From Palsa-504 sp963753195 (GTDB lineage: Bacteria; Actinomycetota; Actinomycetes; Streptosporangiales; Streptosporangiaceae), in assembly GCA_963753195.1 (NCBI GenBank), contig CAVWBH010000001.1:1612001-1676000 (forward strand): a DNA stretch of 64,000 nt, given 5' to 3'. Position numbers and translations under genes: made by a program. The notes below the pieces were generated by a model. The model saw nothing but the letters and a program-made list of their open reading frames with translations, had not been told where the DNA came from and made no database searches. Numbering within the stretch: position 1 is the stretch's first letter; every line of letters begins with the position of its first letter. Of this stretch, positions 1 through 9,018 are shown one piece after another.

Positions 1-1
1 C

Positions 2-568
2 GGCACGATCGTGCTCGCCGAGTCGCTCGACGACATCGAGAACGCGTTCCAGGACGCCGTCGCGGGCGCCCCGGCCCAGCTGCCGTTCGCCGACATCTGC
101 ATCCCGAGCGTCTTCGACGACTCGCTGGCGCCGGCCGGGAAGCACGTCATGTCGCTGTTCACGCAGTGGGTACCGTCCTGGTTCGCGGCCGCGCCGCACG
201 ACGCGTCGCTGGAGGCGTACGCGGACCGGGTGCTGGCGCGGGTGGAGGCGGTCGCGCCGGGGTTCACCGGCTCCGTACTGCACCGGCAGGTGATCGGGCC
301 GCACCAGATGCAGGAGGAGTACGGGCTGATCGGCGGGAACATCTTCCATGGCGAGCTATCGCTGGGCCAGATGTTCCACGCCAGGCCCGCGGCCGGCTAC
401 GCCGACCTGCGCACTCCGGTTCGCGGCCTGTACCAGGCCGGCTCGGCCACCCACGGCGGCGGCGGGGTGACCGGTATACCCGGCCGGAACGTGGTCCGGC
501 AGATCCTGGCCGACCGCCATGCCGCCCTCTGGCGCCGGAGGGGGCGGACGCCAACCGCGTCGTTGTGA
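2..568 (+). CDS. Phytoene desaturase-like FAD-dependent oxidoreductase (C-terminal part)
   Basis: The reading frame is open from the left edge, so the N-terminus with its FAD-binding Rossmann fold lies outside the window; the GTG at position 11 is probably internal. The visible 189 residues end with the conserved closing region of phytoene-dehydrogenase/PYROXD2-like proteins: GGNIFHGELSLGQMF, then a substrate/FAD segment with GLYQAGSATHGGGGVTGIPG and an arginine-rich tail. Such enzymes are FAD-dependent amine- or polyene-oxidising proteins of the amine-oxidase superfamily. The substrate cannot be told, and no carotenoid genes follow downstream. Family call is firm, function open. Confidence 0.8.
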   Translation, partial: GTIVLAESLDDIENAFQDAVAGAPAQLPFADICIPSVFDDSLAPAGKHVMSLFTQWVPSWFAAAPHDASLEAYADRVLARVEAVAPGFTGSVLHRQVIGPHQMQEEYGLIGGNIFHGELSLGQMFHARPAAGYADLRTPVRGLYQAGSATHGGGGVTGIPGRNVVRQILADRHAALWRRRGRTPTASL

Positions 569-755
569 CCACGAGGTGTCGCCGGGGACTTAAGGGGCCC
601 CGCGGTGCCGACTTTCCGGGCCTTGCTGCTGGGCCGGGGTCCTCGCTGCAGGCGGACCGGCGCCTGCGGGGCGGCGCATGGAGGCGGCGCCGGTGGCGGC
701 CGGCCATGGTAAGCGCCCGCGGTCGGCCTGCTGCTCGATGCAACACCGGTTATGT

Positions 756-792
756 CCCGTTATGCCGGAACTTCATATTGAGGCATAACGGG
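756..792. repeat. 11-bp perfect inverted repeat, 15-nt loop
   Basis: Left arm cccgttatgcc at 756-766 and right arm ggcataacggg at 782-792 are exact reverse complements. A hairpin here could end transcription from the upstream oxidoreductase, but no T-run follows. Visible directly; role inferred. Confidence 0.7.
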
Positions 793-799
793 CGTCGAC

Positions 800-872
800 C
801 ATGATCTGATCATGGGCCAAAATGGGCTCCATTTGGCTCCATTTGGCCGTTTCGACCCATGATCAGATCATG
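800..872. repeat. Nested palindromes: 17-bp inverted repeat of a 15-bp palindrome
   Basis: The arms are 800-816 and 856-872, exact reverse complements. Each contains a 15-bp self-palindrome, catgatc-N-gatcatg. Between them, ggctccattt is repeated twice in tandem at 825-834 and 835-844. Two identical symmetric sites about 56 bp apart suggest either a paired protein-binding site or an inserted small inverted-repeat element. Confidence 0.75.
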
Positions 873-961
873 AAACATCCCGAGCGGAAGGCGCTTCCGT
901 AGGCCCTGGGTTGAGTCAGGTGTGCGCCGTGGTCACAACGATGTCACTGACGACCTTCGGC

Positions 962-2038
<1,077 letters not shown>

Positions 2039-2098
2039 GACTAACCCGAACAGCGCGCGGTGGCTGGTTCTTCCGGGTCGTGGCCAAAACCGTGACCC

Positions 2099-2659
2099 CT
2101 AGCGCCTGCGGCGCTGCCTGATCTTGATGTAGCCGAACAGCGGGTGGCCGGTCACGATCACCGTGGGGGCGCCCGGGTCGGCCGTCTCGGCGGCCCGGTT
2201 GCTGATGTGCCCGGTGTAGGTGCTCAGCGGGCCGACCCGCGCGGCCCAGCCGTCGGGCAGGATCAGCTGGATCCACCCGGTCCGGGTCATCACCTCCACG
2301 GTGACCTCACGGTAGACGCAGGAGGCCTGGGTGAAGTCGATCGTGATCCACCCGGTGGTGGACTCGGCGGTGATCCGCCGCGGGACGATCCAGCGGCCGG
2401 ACTGCTTGATGTTGGGCGTGGTGGTCCGCAGCACCAGCGTCTGCGGCTGCGCGGGCAGGTCGGCAACCAGCAGCTCGAGGTCTCCGTAGGTCTTCGCGGT
2501 GTAGGCGCGGCCGAGCCGTTCGTCCAGCTCCCACAGCTCGAGCCGGCCCTCGCCGGCCGCGATCCGCAGCCGCTCGGCGACGGCCTCCCGGTCGGCGTCG
2601 GCCGCCCGCCACGCGGCGCTGCTGTCCGGCTCCGGTCCCGGCCGATCCGCATCGGTCAT
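2099..2659 (-). CDS. DUF1707 protein with LiaF-like C-terminal domain
   Basis: Residues about 15-70 form a DUF1707 (SHOCT-like) module, recognisable by ADREAVAERLRIAAGEGRLELWELDERL and the following AYTAKTYGDLELLVADLP. Residues about 85-180 form a repetitive beta-rich domain (TTGWITIDFTQ, RTGWIQLILP) resembling the C-terminal part of LiaF/YvqF cell-wall stress proteins. No membrane segment is visible, so it is probably cytoplasmic or peripheral. DUF1707 proteins are abundant in actinobacteria and of unproven function. The minus-strand gene at 2675-3319 ends 16 bp upstream of it. Confidence 0.8.
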   Translation of the reverse strand: MTDADRPGPEPDSSAAWRAADADREAVAERLRIAAGEGRLELWELDERLGRAYTAKTYGDLELLVADLPAQPQTLVLRTTTPNIKQSGRWIVPRRITAESTTGWITIDFTQASCVYREVTVEVMTRTGWIQLILPDGWAARVGPLSTYTGHISNRAAETADPGAPTVIVTGHPLFGYIKIRQRRRR

Positions 2660-2674
2660 AGCGCGACTGTAGGA

Positions 2675-3319
2675 CTAACGATGGACCGCGGCCAGCAGGG
2701 CGGCATAGCAGCGGACCAGGGCCGCGTGCTCCAGTGGGAGCAGCGGGCTGTCCGGCTGGCAGCCCTCCCGGATCCACTGGTCAGAAAGGTCCATGGCCCG
2801 GGCCCGGTGCACCGCGGCTGGGCGGAGTGCGGCCTCGGGCTCGCCGTACAGGTAGCAGTACAGGCGGGTGAGCGACGCGACCAGTTCCTCGGCGGGCTGC
2901 GCGCCGTCCGCTGACTGCGGCCCGTCCCGGTGCTGGCCCTCCCGGTGCACGCGCCACCAGTCGACTTCGAGCTCAGCCGCCTTGGCCGGGTTGGCAGGCT
3001 CGCCGTGAGCCAGCCTGACCAGGGCGTAGAACCGCCGCATGCACGCCTCGGCCTGCCTGGGGTGGTTGTCGGGGTACGGCGCCCACAGCTGATTGGCCCG
3101 CAGCACCAGCCAGGCGCCGTGCAGGGTGCGGACCCAGTCCATGCCGAAGCCCATCCGGACCAGGCCGACCGAGGCGATGAGCACCCGGGGCCACTGGTGC
3201 AGGTAGTAGCCCACCCAGGCGCGGTATTCGAGGTCGGCAAGACGGACCGGATCGAACGACCGCAGCCGACTCGGCCTCGCGATGCTGATCTTGCCCGAGC
3301 TGACCTTGCCGATGCCCAC
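2675..3319 (-). CDS. Conserved hypothetical protein, 214 aa
   Basis: I do not recognise a named family. The protein is rich in Trp, Tyr and Arg and looks all-alpha and soluble. Residues about 20-45 (FDPVRLADLEYRAWVGYYLHQ) and the segment GFGMDWVRTLHGAWLVLRANQLWAPYPDNHP look conserved in character. It ends 16 bp before the DUF1707 gene and may be co-transcribed with it. The start is an ATG giving MGIGKVSSGKIS; a ctcc-rich stretch (ggggggagctccg on the minus strand) supplies a plausible ribosome-binding site. Confidence 0.65.
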   Translation of the reverse strand: MGIGKVSSGKISIARPSRLRSFDPVRLADLEYRAWVGYYLHQWPRVLIASVGLVRMGFGMDWVRTLHGAWLVLRANQLWAPYPDNHPRQAEACMRRFYALVRLAHGEPANPAKAAELEVDWWRVHREGQHRDGPQSADGAQPAEELVASLTRLYCYLYGEPEAALRPAAVHRARAMDLSDQWIREGCQPDSPLLPLEHAALVRCYAALLAAVHR

Positions 3320-3502
3320 GGAGCTCCCCCCTTCACGGCCCGTGCCGGGCCTGGCACGATCATGCCATGGCCAGGTGGGTCAGGGCCTCACCCCCGCCGA
3401 CCCGGGCCCACCAGGCGTCCCGTCGGGAAGTGGGCACGCAGCAGGCGGCCTGGCCGCAGGAGGCAGACCCGGTGGGCCGGGACGGGAGACGGACCAGTCG
3501 CG

Positions 3503-3895
3503 TTATTCGTCGAGGGCGGCGGCGTCGGCGGGGACGTCGACGGAGTACCGCCTGAGCACCTCCAGCGGGACGATCTCCAGCGCGCGCTCGTGGGTCGCGG
3601 CCAGCACCACCGGAGCGGCGGCGCCGTCGCGGTGCGCGCGCAGCCAGTTCGCCGCGGTCACGCACCACCGGTCCCCCGGCACCAGGCCTGGGAAGCTGAA
3701 CTGCGGCATCGGGGTGGACAGGTCATTGCCGATACCACGCTGGTGCGCGAGGAACTCCGCGGTCACCACCGCGCAGATGGTATGGCTGCCGAGGTCCTCC
3801 GGCCCGGTGGTGCAGCACCCGTCCCGGTAGAACCCGGTGAGAGGGTCGGATCCACATGGCTCGAGTTCGCCGCCCAGCACATTTCGGTCGCCCAT
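3503..3895 (-). CDS. DUF2237 family protein
   Basis: A 130-residue small protein of the DUF2237 family. Diagnostic stretches are MGDRNVLGGELEPCGSDPLTGFYRDG at the N-terminus, GSHTICAVVTAEFL, and FPGLVPGDRWCVTAANWLRA. The ATG at 3895 is preferred over an in-frame start 12 codons upstream because the family begins with a short N-x-L-G-G motif. Conserved cysteines (in EPCGS, GCCTT, TICAV, RWCVT) stand out and could bind metal, but the family has no established function. It is divergent from the glutathione peroxidase gene, sharing about 120 bp of upstream DNA. Confidence 0.85.
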   Translation of the reverse strand: MGDRNVLGGELEPCGSDPLTGFYRDGCCTTGPEDLGSHTICAVVTAEFLAHQRGIGNDLSTPMPQFSFPGLVPGDRWCVTAANWLRAHRDGAAAPVVLAATHERALEIVPLEVLRRYSVDVPADAAALDE

Positions 3896-4017
3896 AGTGG
3901 CAGTATCCGCACCGCGGCGGCGGCTCCGCAAGGGCCGCCGGGCCAGCCGACCGGCGGCGCAAGGCCTGCGAAACTACGCGGAACCGCGGGGCGCGCCGAC
4001 CCGGTAGCGTAGGAAGC

Positions 4018-4527
4018 GTGAGCATACTCGACATTCCGGCCAAGACACTGGCCGGGCAGGACTCCTCGCTCGGCGCCATCGCGTCGCCCGGCCGGGCCCT
4101 GCTGGTGGTTAACGTGGCATCCAAGTGCGGGCTGACGCCCCAGTACGCGACGCTGGAGAAGCTGCACGAGCAGTTCGCCTCCCGCGGGTTCGCGGTGGCG
4201 GGTTTCCCGTGCAACCAGTTCGGCGGGCAGGAGCCCGGCACCGCGGAGGAGATCGCCGAGTTCTGCTCGGCGACCTACGGGGTCACGTTCCCCATGTTCG
4301 CGAAGGTCGAGGTGAACGGCCCGGGGCGGCACCCGATCTACGACGAGCTGACCTCGGTGCCGGATGAGAAGGGCGAGGCCGGGGACATTCAGTGGAACTT
4401 CGAGAAGTTCCTCGTCCGCCCGGATGGCACGGTGGCCGCACGCTTCCGCCCGCAGACCGCGCCGGACTCCCCCGAGGTGCTCGCCGCTATCGAGGCCAGC
4501 CTCCCGCCGGACTACTTCCTGGGCTGA
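4018..4527 (+). CDS. Glutathione peroxidase-type thiol peroxidase
   Basis: A 169-residue thioredoxin-fold peroxidase. The peroxidatic cysteine is C37 in VASKCGLTPQY; the other family signatures GFPCNQFGGQEPG and the Trp of WNFEKFLV complete the active site. It reduces hydrogen peroxide or organic hydroperoxides in the cytoplasm. Bacterial homologues mostly use thioredoxin rather than glutathione, and actinobacteria generally make mycothiol, so the physiological reductant is probably thioredoxin. Start is GTG with aggaag 6-7 bases upstream. The stop codon lies in the first of four near-identical 14-bp repeats. Confidence 0.93.
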   Translation: MSILDIPAKTLAGQDSSLGAIASPGRALLVVNVASKCGLTPQYATLEKLHEQFASRGFAVAGFPCNQFGGQEPGTAEEIAEFCSATYGVTFPMFAKVEVNGPGRHPIYDELTSVPDEKGEAGDIQWNFEKFLVRPDGTVAARFRPQTAPDSPEVLAAIEASLPPDYFLG

Positions 4528-4589
4528 GGGCTCTGCTCCCGGGCTGAGGGCTCTGGCTGAGGGCTCTGTTTCCTTGGCTGAGGGCTCTG
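4522..4589 (+). repeat. Four copies of a 14-bp repeat spanning the peroxidase stop codon
   Basis: The unit ggctgagggctctg occurs at 4522-4535, 4542-4555, 4555-4568 and 4576-4589. The first copy carries the TGA of the glutathione peroxidase gene; the others fill the space up to the convergent CoA transferase. It looks like local slippage of a gene 3' end. Confidence 0.9.
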
Positions 4590-4593
4590 CCGG

Positions 4594-5898
4594 TTATGCG
4601 TGCGCTGTCTCGAGGTAGGTGGTGCCGATGATCTGGTCGTCGACCAGCTTCTGGTACTCCCCGTCGGACAGGCCGATGACCTCCTTGTACACGTACTCGT
4701 TGTGCTGGCCCAGCGTCGGCGCGGGCCGGAACGGCGGGCCGTCCGCGGTGTGCTGCAGCTTGCCCAGCGGGCCGGGGTACACGTGCGTGCCAGCGGCCGG
4801 ATGCGTGATGGGCGTGAAGTAGTTGCGGGCGGCCAGGTGCTCGTCGGTGTGCATTTCCTGCTGGTGGGCCAGCGCGGCCGCGGCCACGCCGCTGGCCTGC
4901 AGCTTGCGAGCGAGTTCTTCGGGCTCGTAGCGGCGGGTGCGCTCGGCGATCAGGTCATTGACCGCGGTGCGGTTCCGAAGCCGGGCGATGGTGGTGGCGA
5001 ACCGTTCGTCATCGGCGAACTTCGCCGCGTCCAGGTGGCCCAGCAGCGCGGCGAACGCGGCGTCGGAGGTGCAGGCGATGGCGATCCAGCGGTCCTCGCC
5101 GGCGCAGGGGAACACCCCGTAGGGCGCGAACGCGGGGTGGTCGTTGCCGCGCTGGCCCCGCTCGCGGCCATTGAACTCGTAGTCCAGCACGTCGTAGGCG
5201 ATGTGGTGCAGCACCGCCTCGGACTGCGACAGCTCCACCAGCTGCCCCTGACCGGTGCGCTCCCGGGCCAGCAGCGCGGCCTGCACCGCCCAGGCCACGT
5301 GCGTGCCCGCGTTCGGGTCGCCGTGCAGCGAGCTAGGCGTGGTGGAGGGGTCGTCGCCGGCGTAGCCGCGGACCATCGTGTGCCCGGCGATGGCCTCCAT
5401 GTTGGTGCCGTAGCCCTTGTGGTGGGCGTAGGGCCCGGTGATGCCGAAACCGGGGAAGCGGACCATGGACAGCTGCGGGTTGGCCGCGTGCAGGACATCC
5501 CAGCCGATGCCCAGGTTTTCCACCACGTTCGCGGCGTTGTTCTCCAGGAACACGTCGGACTGCTTGACCAGCTCCAGGAACAGCTCGTGACCGCGTTCGC
5601 CTTGCAGGTCGAAGGTGGCCGACAGGCAGCCGCGCTTGCCGTAGTTGAACCAGGCCTGGCGGTCCCAGAAGCCCTCCGAGCCATCCCGGTCGAGGTAGTA
5701 GCTGCCCCCCGGGCCCTGCAGCACGACGTCGGGGATGTGCCGCATCTGGGTCCGGGTCGGGTTAAGGTGCTGGATCGACTCGATCTCGATGACCTCAGCG
5801 CCGAGGTCGGCCAGGATCACCGTGGCGAACGGCCCGGCCCACACCAGGCCCTGGGCCAGGACCCGGACACCGGCCAGCGGCGGTTGGCGGTCACTCAT
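4594..5898 (-). CDS. CaiB/BaiF (family III) CoA transferase
   Basis: A 434-residue family III CoA transferase, which moves CoA between acyl-CoA and a free carboxylic acid through an enzyme-bound aspartyl-CoA thioester. N-terminal LAGVRVLAQGLVWAGPFATVILADLGAEVIEIE is the usual CoA/fold signature. The expected catalytic aspartate is D194 in SSLHGDPNAGTHVAW. The start ATG has aaggag upstream. It follows the second CoA transferase by about 20 bp on the same strand, so the two are probably co-translated and may form one complex. Substrate is unknown; the enoyl-CoA hydratase and SDR just upstream suggest acyl-CoA metabolism. Confidence 0.9.
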   Translation of the reverse strand: MSDRQPPLAGVRVLAQGLVWAGPFATVILADLGAEVIEIESIQHLNPTRTQMRHIPDVVLQGPGGSYYLDRDGSEGFWDRQAWFNYGKRGCLSATFDLQGERGHELFLELVKQSDVFLENNAANVVENLGIGWDVLHAANPQLSMVRFPGFGITGPYAHHKGYGTNMEAIAGHTMVRGYAGDDPSTTPSSLHGDPNAGTHVAWAVQAALLARERTGQGQLVELSQSEAVLHHIAYDVLDYEFNGRERGQRGNDHPAFAPYGVFPCAGEDRWIAIACTSDAAFAALLGHLDAAKFADDERFATTIARLRNRTAVNDLIAERTRRYEPEELARKLQASGVAAAALAHQQEMHTDEHLAARNYFTPITHPAAGTHVYPGPLGKLQHTADGPPFRPAPTLGQHNEYVYKEVIGLSDGEYQKLVDDQIIGTTYLETAHA

Positions 5899-5918
5899 CC
5901 TGCATTGCTCCTTAGGGC

Positions 5919-7124
5919 CTAGATCACGTTCTGGGTGCGAAGCGCGGCGACTTCAGAGGGCGTGTAGCCGAGCTCGCCGAAGATCTCGATGTTGTGCTCG
6001 CCCAGCAGGGGCGGGCGGCGCAGCTCACCCGGCGTGGAGTAGAACCGCAGCGCCAGACCGGGCAGCTCGATCGAACCCGCCTCGGGGTGATCGACGGTGA
6101 CGAAGAATCCCCGCTCGCGCATGTGCGGATCCCGCATCACGTCGGCGGGAGTGTTCAGCGCGGACAGCGGCCAGCCCTGGGCCTGGGCCTGCTCCATCGC
6201 CTCCTGCTTGGTCAGCGGCTTGAGCCACTCCATGAACGCGGCCCCGATCTCGGCGCCGTACGGCTCGGGATCGTTGAGGTTGCTGGTGATCCGCTCATCG
6301 TCGATCCACTCCGGTTTCCCGATGACCCGGCAGAACCGCCTGAACCAGATCGGCTGCGTGGTGACCTGGATGAACCCGTCGGCGCACGGGAACACGCCGT
6401 TCGGCAGCGCGCTGCGCAGAACGTCCGCCCGGCGCTCGATCATCAGGCTGCCGGTGTACTGGTAGGCGACCAGGTTCGGGCCGCCGCGGTCCATCGAGCC
6501 GGCCAACGACTCCTGGATCGAGAAGTCGACCACTTCCTGCTGCTGGTCCCGGTGCGCGGCCCGCATCGCGCCCAGCGCCAGCGGCGCGCAGATCCCCCCG
6601 GCCAGGAACAGCGGGGTGAACAGGCCCAGCGCCACCGGCCCCTTATCCGGCAGGCCGGTGATCTGCAAGATCCCGGCGGCTGCGTACTCGATCAGGTCAT
6701 CGGCCGCGAAGTCCCGCATCGGCCCGGTCTGGCCGAAATTGGAGATCCGCACCAGCGCCGCCGGGCCGGCCTGCGCGAGGCGCTCCGGGCCCAGCCCGAA
6801 CCGCTCCAGCGTCCCGGGCCGGTAACTCTCCACGATCAGATCAGCCCGGGCGGCCAGCTGCAGCAGCAGCTCTCGGCCGGTCCGGGTGCTCAGGTCCAGC
6901 GTGACGCTGCGCTTGCCGGTGTTGAGCGAGAGATACATCCCGCTCTTCTCGGCATGCGGATTGTCGCCGGGGAACGGGCCGATCCGCCGGGACACGTCGC
7001 CGTACCCGGGCCGCTCGACCTTGATGACATCCGCGCCGTAGTCCGAGCACAGCTTCGTGACATACGGCCCGGCAACACCCTGAGTCAGATCGAGGACCTT
7101 CCAGCCCTCGAGGGGACCGCCCAT
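5919..7124 (-). CDS. CaiB/BaiF CoA transferase-like protein lacking the usual catalytic Asp
   Basis: About 401 residues of family III CoA transferase fold: KVLDLTQGVAGPYVTKLCSDYGADVIKVERPG at the N-terminus and LNTGKRSVTLDLST further in. Where the family normally has an Asp-x-x-x-Gly segment, this protein reads LFTPLFLAGGICAPLALGAMRAA, with no Asp. This recalls paired systems such as benzylsuccinate CoA-transferase BbsEF, in which one subunit lacks the nucleophile. The ATG at 7124 is preferred over the GTG three codons upstream because aagg then sits at good spacing. First gene of a two-gene unit with 4594-5898. Confidence 0.85.
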   Translation of the reverse strand: MGGPLEGWKVLDLTQGVAGPYVTKLCSDYGADVIKVERPGYGDVSRRIGPFPGDNPHAEKSGMYLSLNTGKRSVTLDLSTRTGRELLLQLAARADLIVESYRPGTLERFGLGPERLAQAGPAALVRISNFGQTGPMRDFAADDLIEYAAAGILQITGLPDKGPVALGLFTPLFLAGGICAPLALGAMRAAHRDQQQEVVDFSIQESLAGSMDRGGPNLVAYQYTGSLMIERRADVLRSALPNGVFPCADGFIQVTTQPIWFRRFCRVIGKPEWIDDERITSNLNDPEPYGAEIGAAFMEWLKPLTKQEAMEQAQAQGWPLSALNTPADVMRDPHMRERGFFVTVDHPEAGSIELPGLALRFYSTPGELRRPPLLGEHNIEIFGELGYTPSEVAALRTQNVI

Positions 7125-7220
7125 GACCTCCACCTTACGCTTCGATGCTTCGATGCGTATCAGCCGACGAGCCGCGTCGCGGCGCAGCGGGCTGACGTGC
7201 GAACGACTGACAGGTGCGAA

Positions 7221-8009
7221 CTAGCGGCCCTTGTAGACCGCGGGGCGCTTCTCCACGAATGCCTTGAGGGCCTCGATGCGGTCCTCGCTGGGCATGGAGG
7301 GCGCATTCGCGTCGTGCTCGTGCGCGAGCGAGTCTTCCAGCCAGAACCGGCGGTTCAGCAGCTTCTTCGCCGAGCGGACGGTCAGCGGCGGGTTCCCGGC
7401 GATCTCGTTCGCCAGCGCCATCGCCTCATCCATCAGCCGCTCATGCGGGACAACCGAGTTGACCAGGCGCTTGTCCAGGGCCCACTGCGCGTCGAACAGG
7501 CGGCCGGTGAAGGCCATCTCGGAGGCGAGGCCGAGGCCGAGCAGATCCACCATCGACTCCGACGAGCCGGTGTCAGGCACCAGCGCGCGCTTCACGAAGA
7601 TGCTGGCAAAGCGCGCTTGATCGGAGGCAATCCGGATATCGGCCGCCAGGCTCAGCGAGAACCCGGCACCGGCCGCGACGCCGTTGACGGCGGCGATGAT
7701 CGGCTGCGCGACGCGGCGCATCCGCGGAGCAAGCGGCGGGATGAGCGCGCGGGGGTCATAACCTGGCCGGGGTGCCTCGCCATTGGCCGCGGCGATCTGG
7801 CCGGACAGGTCGGCCCCGGAGCAGAAGCCGCGGCCGTTACCGGTGAGGATGATGGCCCGGATGTCGGGGAAGTCGGCCTCAAGCTCATCGAGGGCGTCGT
7901 TGAGGTCCAGGCAGATCCCCGGGTTCAGCGCGTTGAGCAGCTTCGGCCTGTTCAACCGGATAACGCCGACGTGTTCGACGCGCTCCACTTCCACGTTTTC
8001 GTAGGACAC
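7221..8009 (-). CDS. Enoyl-CoA hydratase/isomerase family protein (PaaG-like)
   Basis: A 262-residue crotonase-fold enzyme. Oxyanion-hole segments are GRGFCSGADLSG and AAVNGVAAGAGFSLSLAADIRIAS. The catalytic position reads RALVPDTGSSE, with the Asp typical of PaaG/enoyl-CoA isomerase branches rather than the Glu pair of classical hydratases, so isomerase activity is likely. The GTG at 8009 (VSYENVEVERVEHVG) is chosen because aaggggt precedes it and the frame upstream shows no family similarity. The upstream region carries two direct repeats of ctgtataac-type sequence that may be regulatory. It belongs to the acyl-CoA block with the CoA transferases. Confidence 0.9.
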   Translation of the reverse strand: MSYENVEVERVEHVGVIRLNRPKLLNALNPGICLDLNDALDELEADFPDIRAIILTGNGRGFCSGADLSGQIAAANGEAPRPGYDPRALIPPLAPRMRRVAQPIIAAVNGVAAGAGFSLSLAADIRIASDQARFASIFVKRALVPDTGSSESMVDLLGLGLASEMAFTGRLFDAQWALDKRLVNSVVPHERLMDEAMALANEIAGNPPLTVRSAKKLLNRRFWLEDSLAHEHDANAPSMPSEDRIEALKAFVEKRPAVYKGR

Positions 8010-8052
8010 GATTACCCCTTGCTCTGGTCGCACACGCCATTCGATGGACGCC

Positions 8053-8084
8053 CTGTATAACGTCGCAGGCTCTGTATAACATCG
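8053..8084. promoter_or_regulatory. Direct 13-bp repeats upstream of the enoyl-CoA hydratase gene
   Basis: ctgtataacgtcg at 8053-8065 and ctgtataacatcg at 8072-8084, offset 19 bp (about two helical turns), in the AT-richer part of the 5' region. On the minus strand they read as two GTTATACAG blocks. They could be a tandem regulator site or promoter -10-like sequences. Inference only. Confidence 0.4.
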
Positions 8085-8131
8085 AGCAACTGCCGCTGCC
8101 AAGACCGGCAGGGCATGATCTGCGTGAACCT

Positions 8132-8173
8132 GGGCACCGCCGAAACGCGTGGTCACCACGCGGGGCACCGCCG
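8132..8173. terminator. Hairpin after the SDR gene, flanked by 11-bp direct repeats
   Basis: cgcgtggt (8146-8153) and accacgcg (8155-8162) form a perfect inverted repeat around one base. The pair gggcaccgccg flanks it at 8132-8142 and 8163-8173, next to the SDR stop codon. A stem this close to the stop would fit a terminator, though there is no T-tract. Confidence 0.5.
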
Positions 8174-8935
8174 TCAGCCGGCGCTCCCCCGGTCGACCTG
8201 AAGCGGGGCGAAGCTCTGGCTGACCGGCATCAGCTCGATGACGTTGACGTTCACGTGGGCCGGCTGACTCGTCGCCCACTCGATAGCGGCGGCGATGTCG
8301 TCGGCGGTCAGCGGCTGGGTGCCCGCGTACACGGCCGCGGCCCGCTCGCGGTCGCCACCGAAGCGCACGTCGGAGAACTCGGTGCCGCCGGCCAGCCCGG
8401 GCTCGACACAGGTCACCCTGACGCCGGTACCGTGCAGATCGGAGCGCAGGTTGAGGCTGAACTGGTGCACGAACGCCTTGGTCGCGCCGTAGACGTTGCC
8501 ACCCGGGTAGGGGTACGTGCCGGCGATGGAGCCGAGGTTGACCACGTGCCCGCGGCCGCGCGCGACCATCTGCGGCAGGAACGCGCGGGTCACGTAGACC
8601 AGGCCGGTGCAGTTGGTCTCGATCATCTGCTCCCACTGGCCGACGTCGGCCCGGGCGGCGGGCTCCAGCCCAAGGGCCAGGCCCGCGTTGTTGACCAGGA
8701 TGTCGACCTCGGCGAACTCGGCCGGCAGCGTGGCGGCGACCCGCTCCACGCTGGCCCAGTCCCGGACGTCGAGGGTCAGCGGGAGCAGGACGTCAGGTCC
8801 GAGCTCGTCGGCCAGGGAGCTGAGCCGCTCGGTCCGCCGGGCCGCGGCGATCACCCGGTCACCGCGGGCGGCGAACCTCCGGGCGGTCGCGGCGCCGAAG
8901 CCAGAGCTCGCGCCGGTGATGAGGACAGTCCGCAC
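8174..8935 (-). CDS. SDR family NAD(P)-dependent oxidoreductase
   Basis: A 253-residue classical short-chain dehydrogenase. Cofactor motif TGASSGFG at residues 7-14, NNAG at 82-85, and the catalytic triad S136 (in LGSIAG), Y149 and K153 (YGATK). The sequence NVYGATKAFVHQFSLNLRSDLHGTGVRVT resembles YdfG, an NADP-dependent 3-hydroxy acid dehydrogenase. R33-R34 after the second beta strand suggest NADPH preference. It ends about 160 bp upstream of the enoyl-CoA hydratase gene, separated by a hairpin, and is divergent from the helicase gene. Confidence 0.9.
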   Translation of the reverse strand: MRTVLITGASSGFGAATARRFAARGDRVIAAARRTERLSSLADELGPDVLLPLTLDVRDWASVERVAATLPAEFAEVDILVNNAGLALGLEPAARADVGQWEQMIETNCTGLVYVTRAFLPQMVARGRGHVVNLGSIAGTYPYPGGNVYGATKAFVHQFSLNLRSDLHGTGVRVTCVEPGLAGGTEFSDVRFGGDRERAAAVYAGTQPLTADDIAAAIEWATSQPAHVNVNVIELMPVSQSFAPLQVDRGSAG

Positions 8936-9018
8936 GTCATGACCCTAGCGAATAAGCCGGGGCCGCCAGGCGTTGCGTATGAGGTAATCCCCCAAAAGCC
9001 TGCACCATAGATTGCGCC

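Larger units (their letters stand above)
569..961. other. 393-bp gene-free region rich in palindromes
   Basis: No convincing coding frame. The right half (about 740-880) is visibly richer in A+T than the surroundings and carries an 11-bp inverted repeat, two copies of a 15-bp palindrome arranged as a larger inverted repeat, and a 10-bp tandem repeat, described separately. It lies between a plus-strand gene end and a minus-strand gene end, so both flanking genes converge on it. It may be a bidirectional termination region or an intergenic repeat element. Confidence 0.6.

Noticed and set aside
3320..3502. Possible small genes between the 214-aa hypothetical and DUF2237 genes
   Set aside because: Only Arg/Pro-rich frames without ribosome-binding sites.
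5994..8060. 688-codon plus-strand frame opposite CoA transferase and enoyl-CoA hydratase
   Set aside because: Shadow composition, no domain; the minus-strand proteins are full length.
8010..8636. N-terminal extension of the enoyl-CoA hydratase frame
   Set aside because: Extension is antisense-like and overlaps the SDR gene in another frame; GTG at 8009 has a ribosome-binding site.
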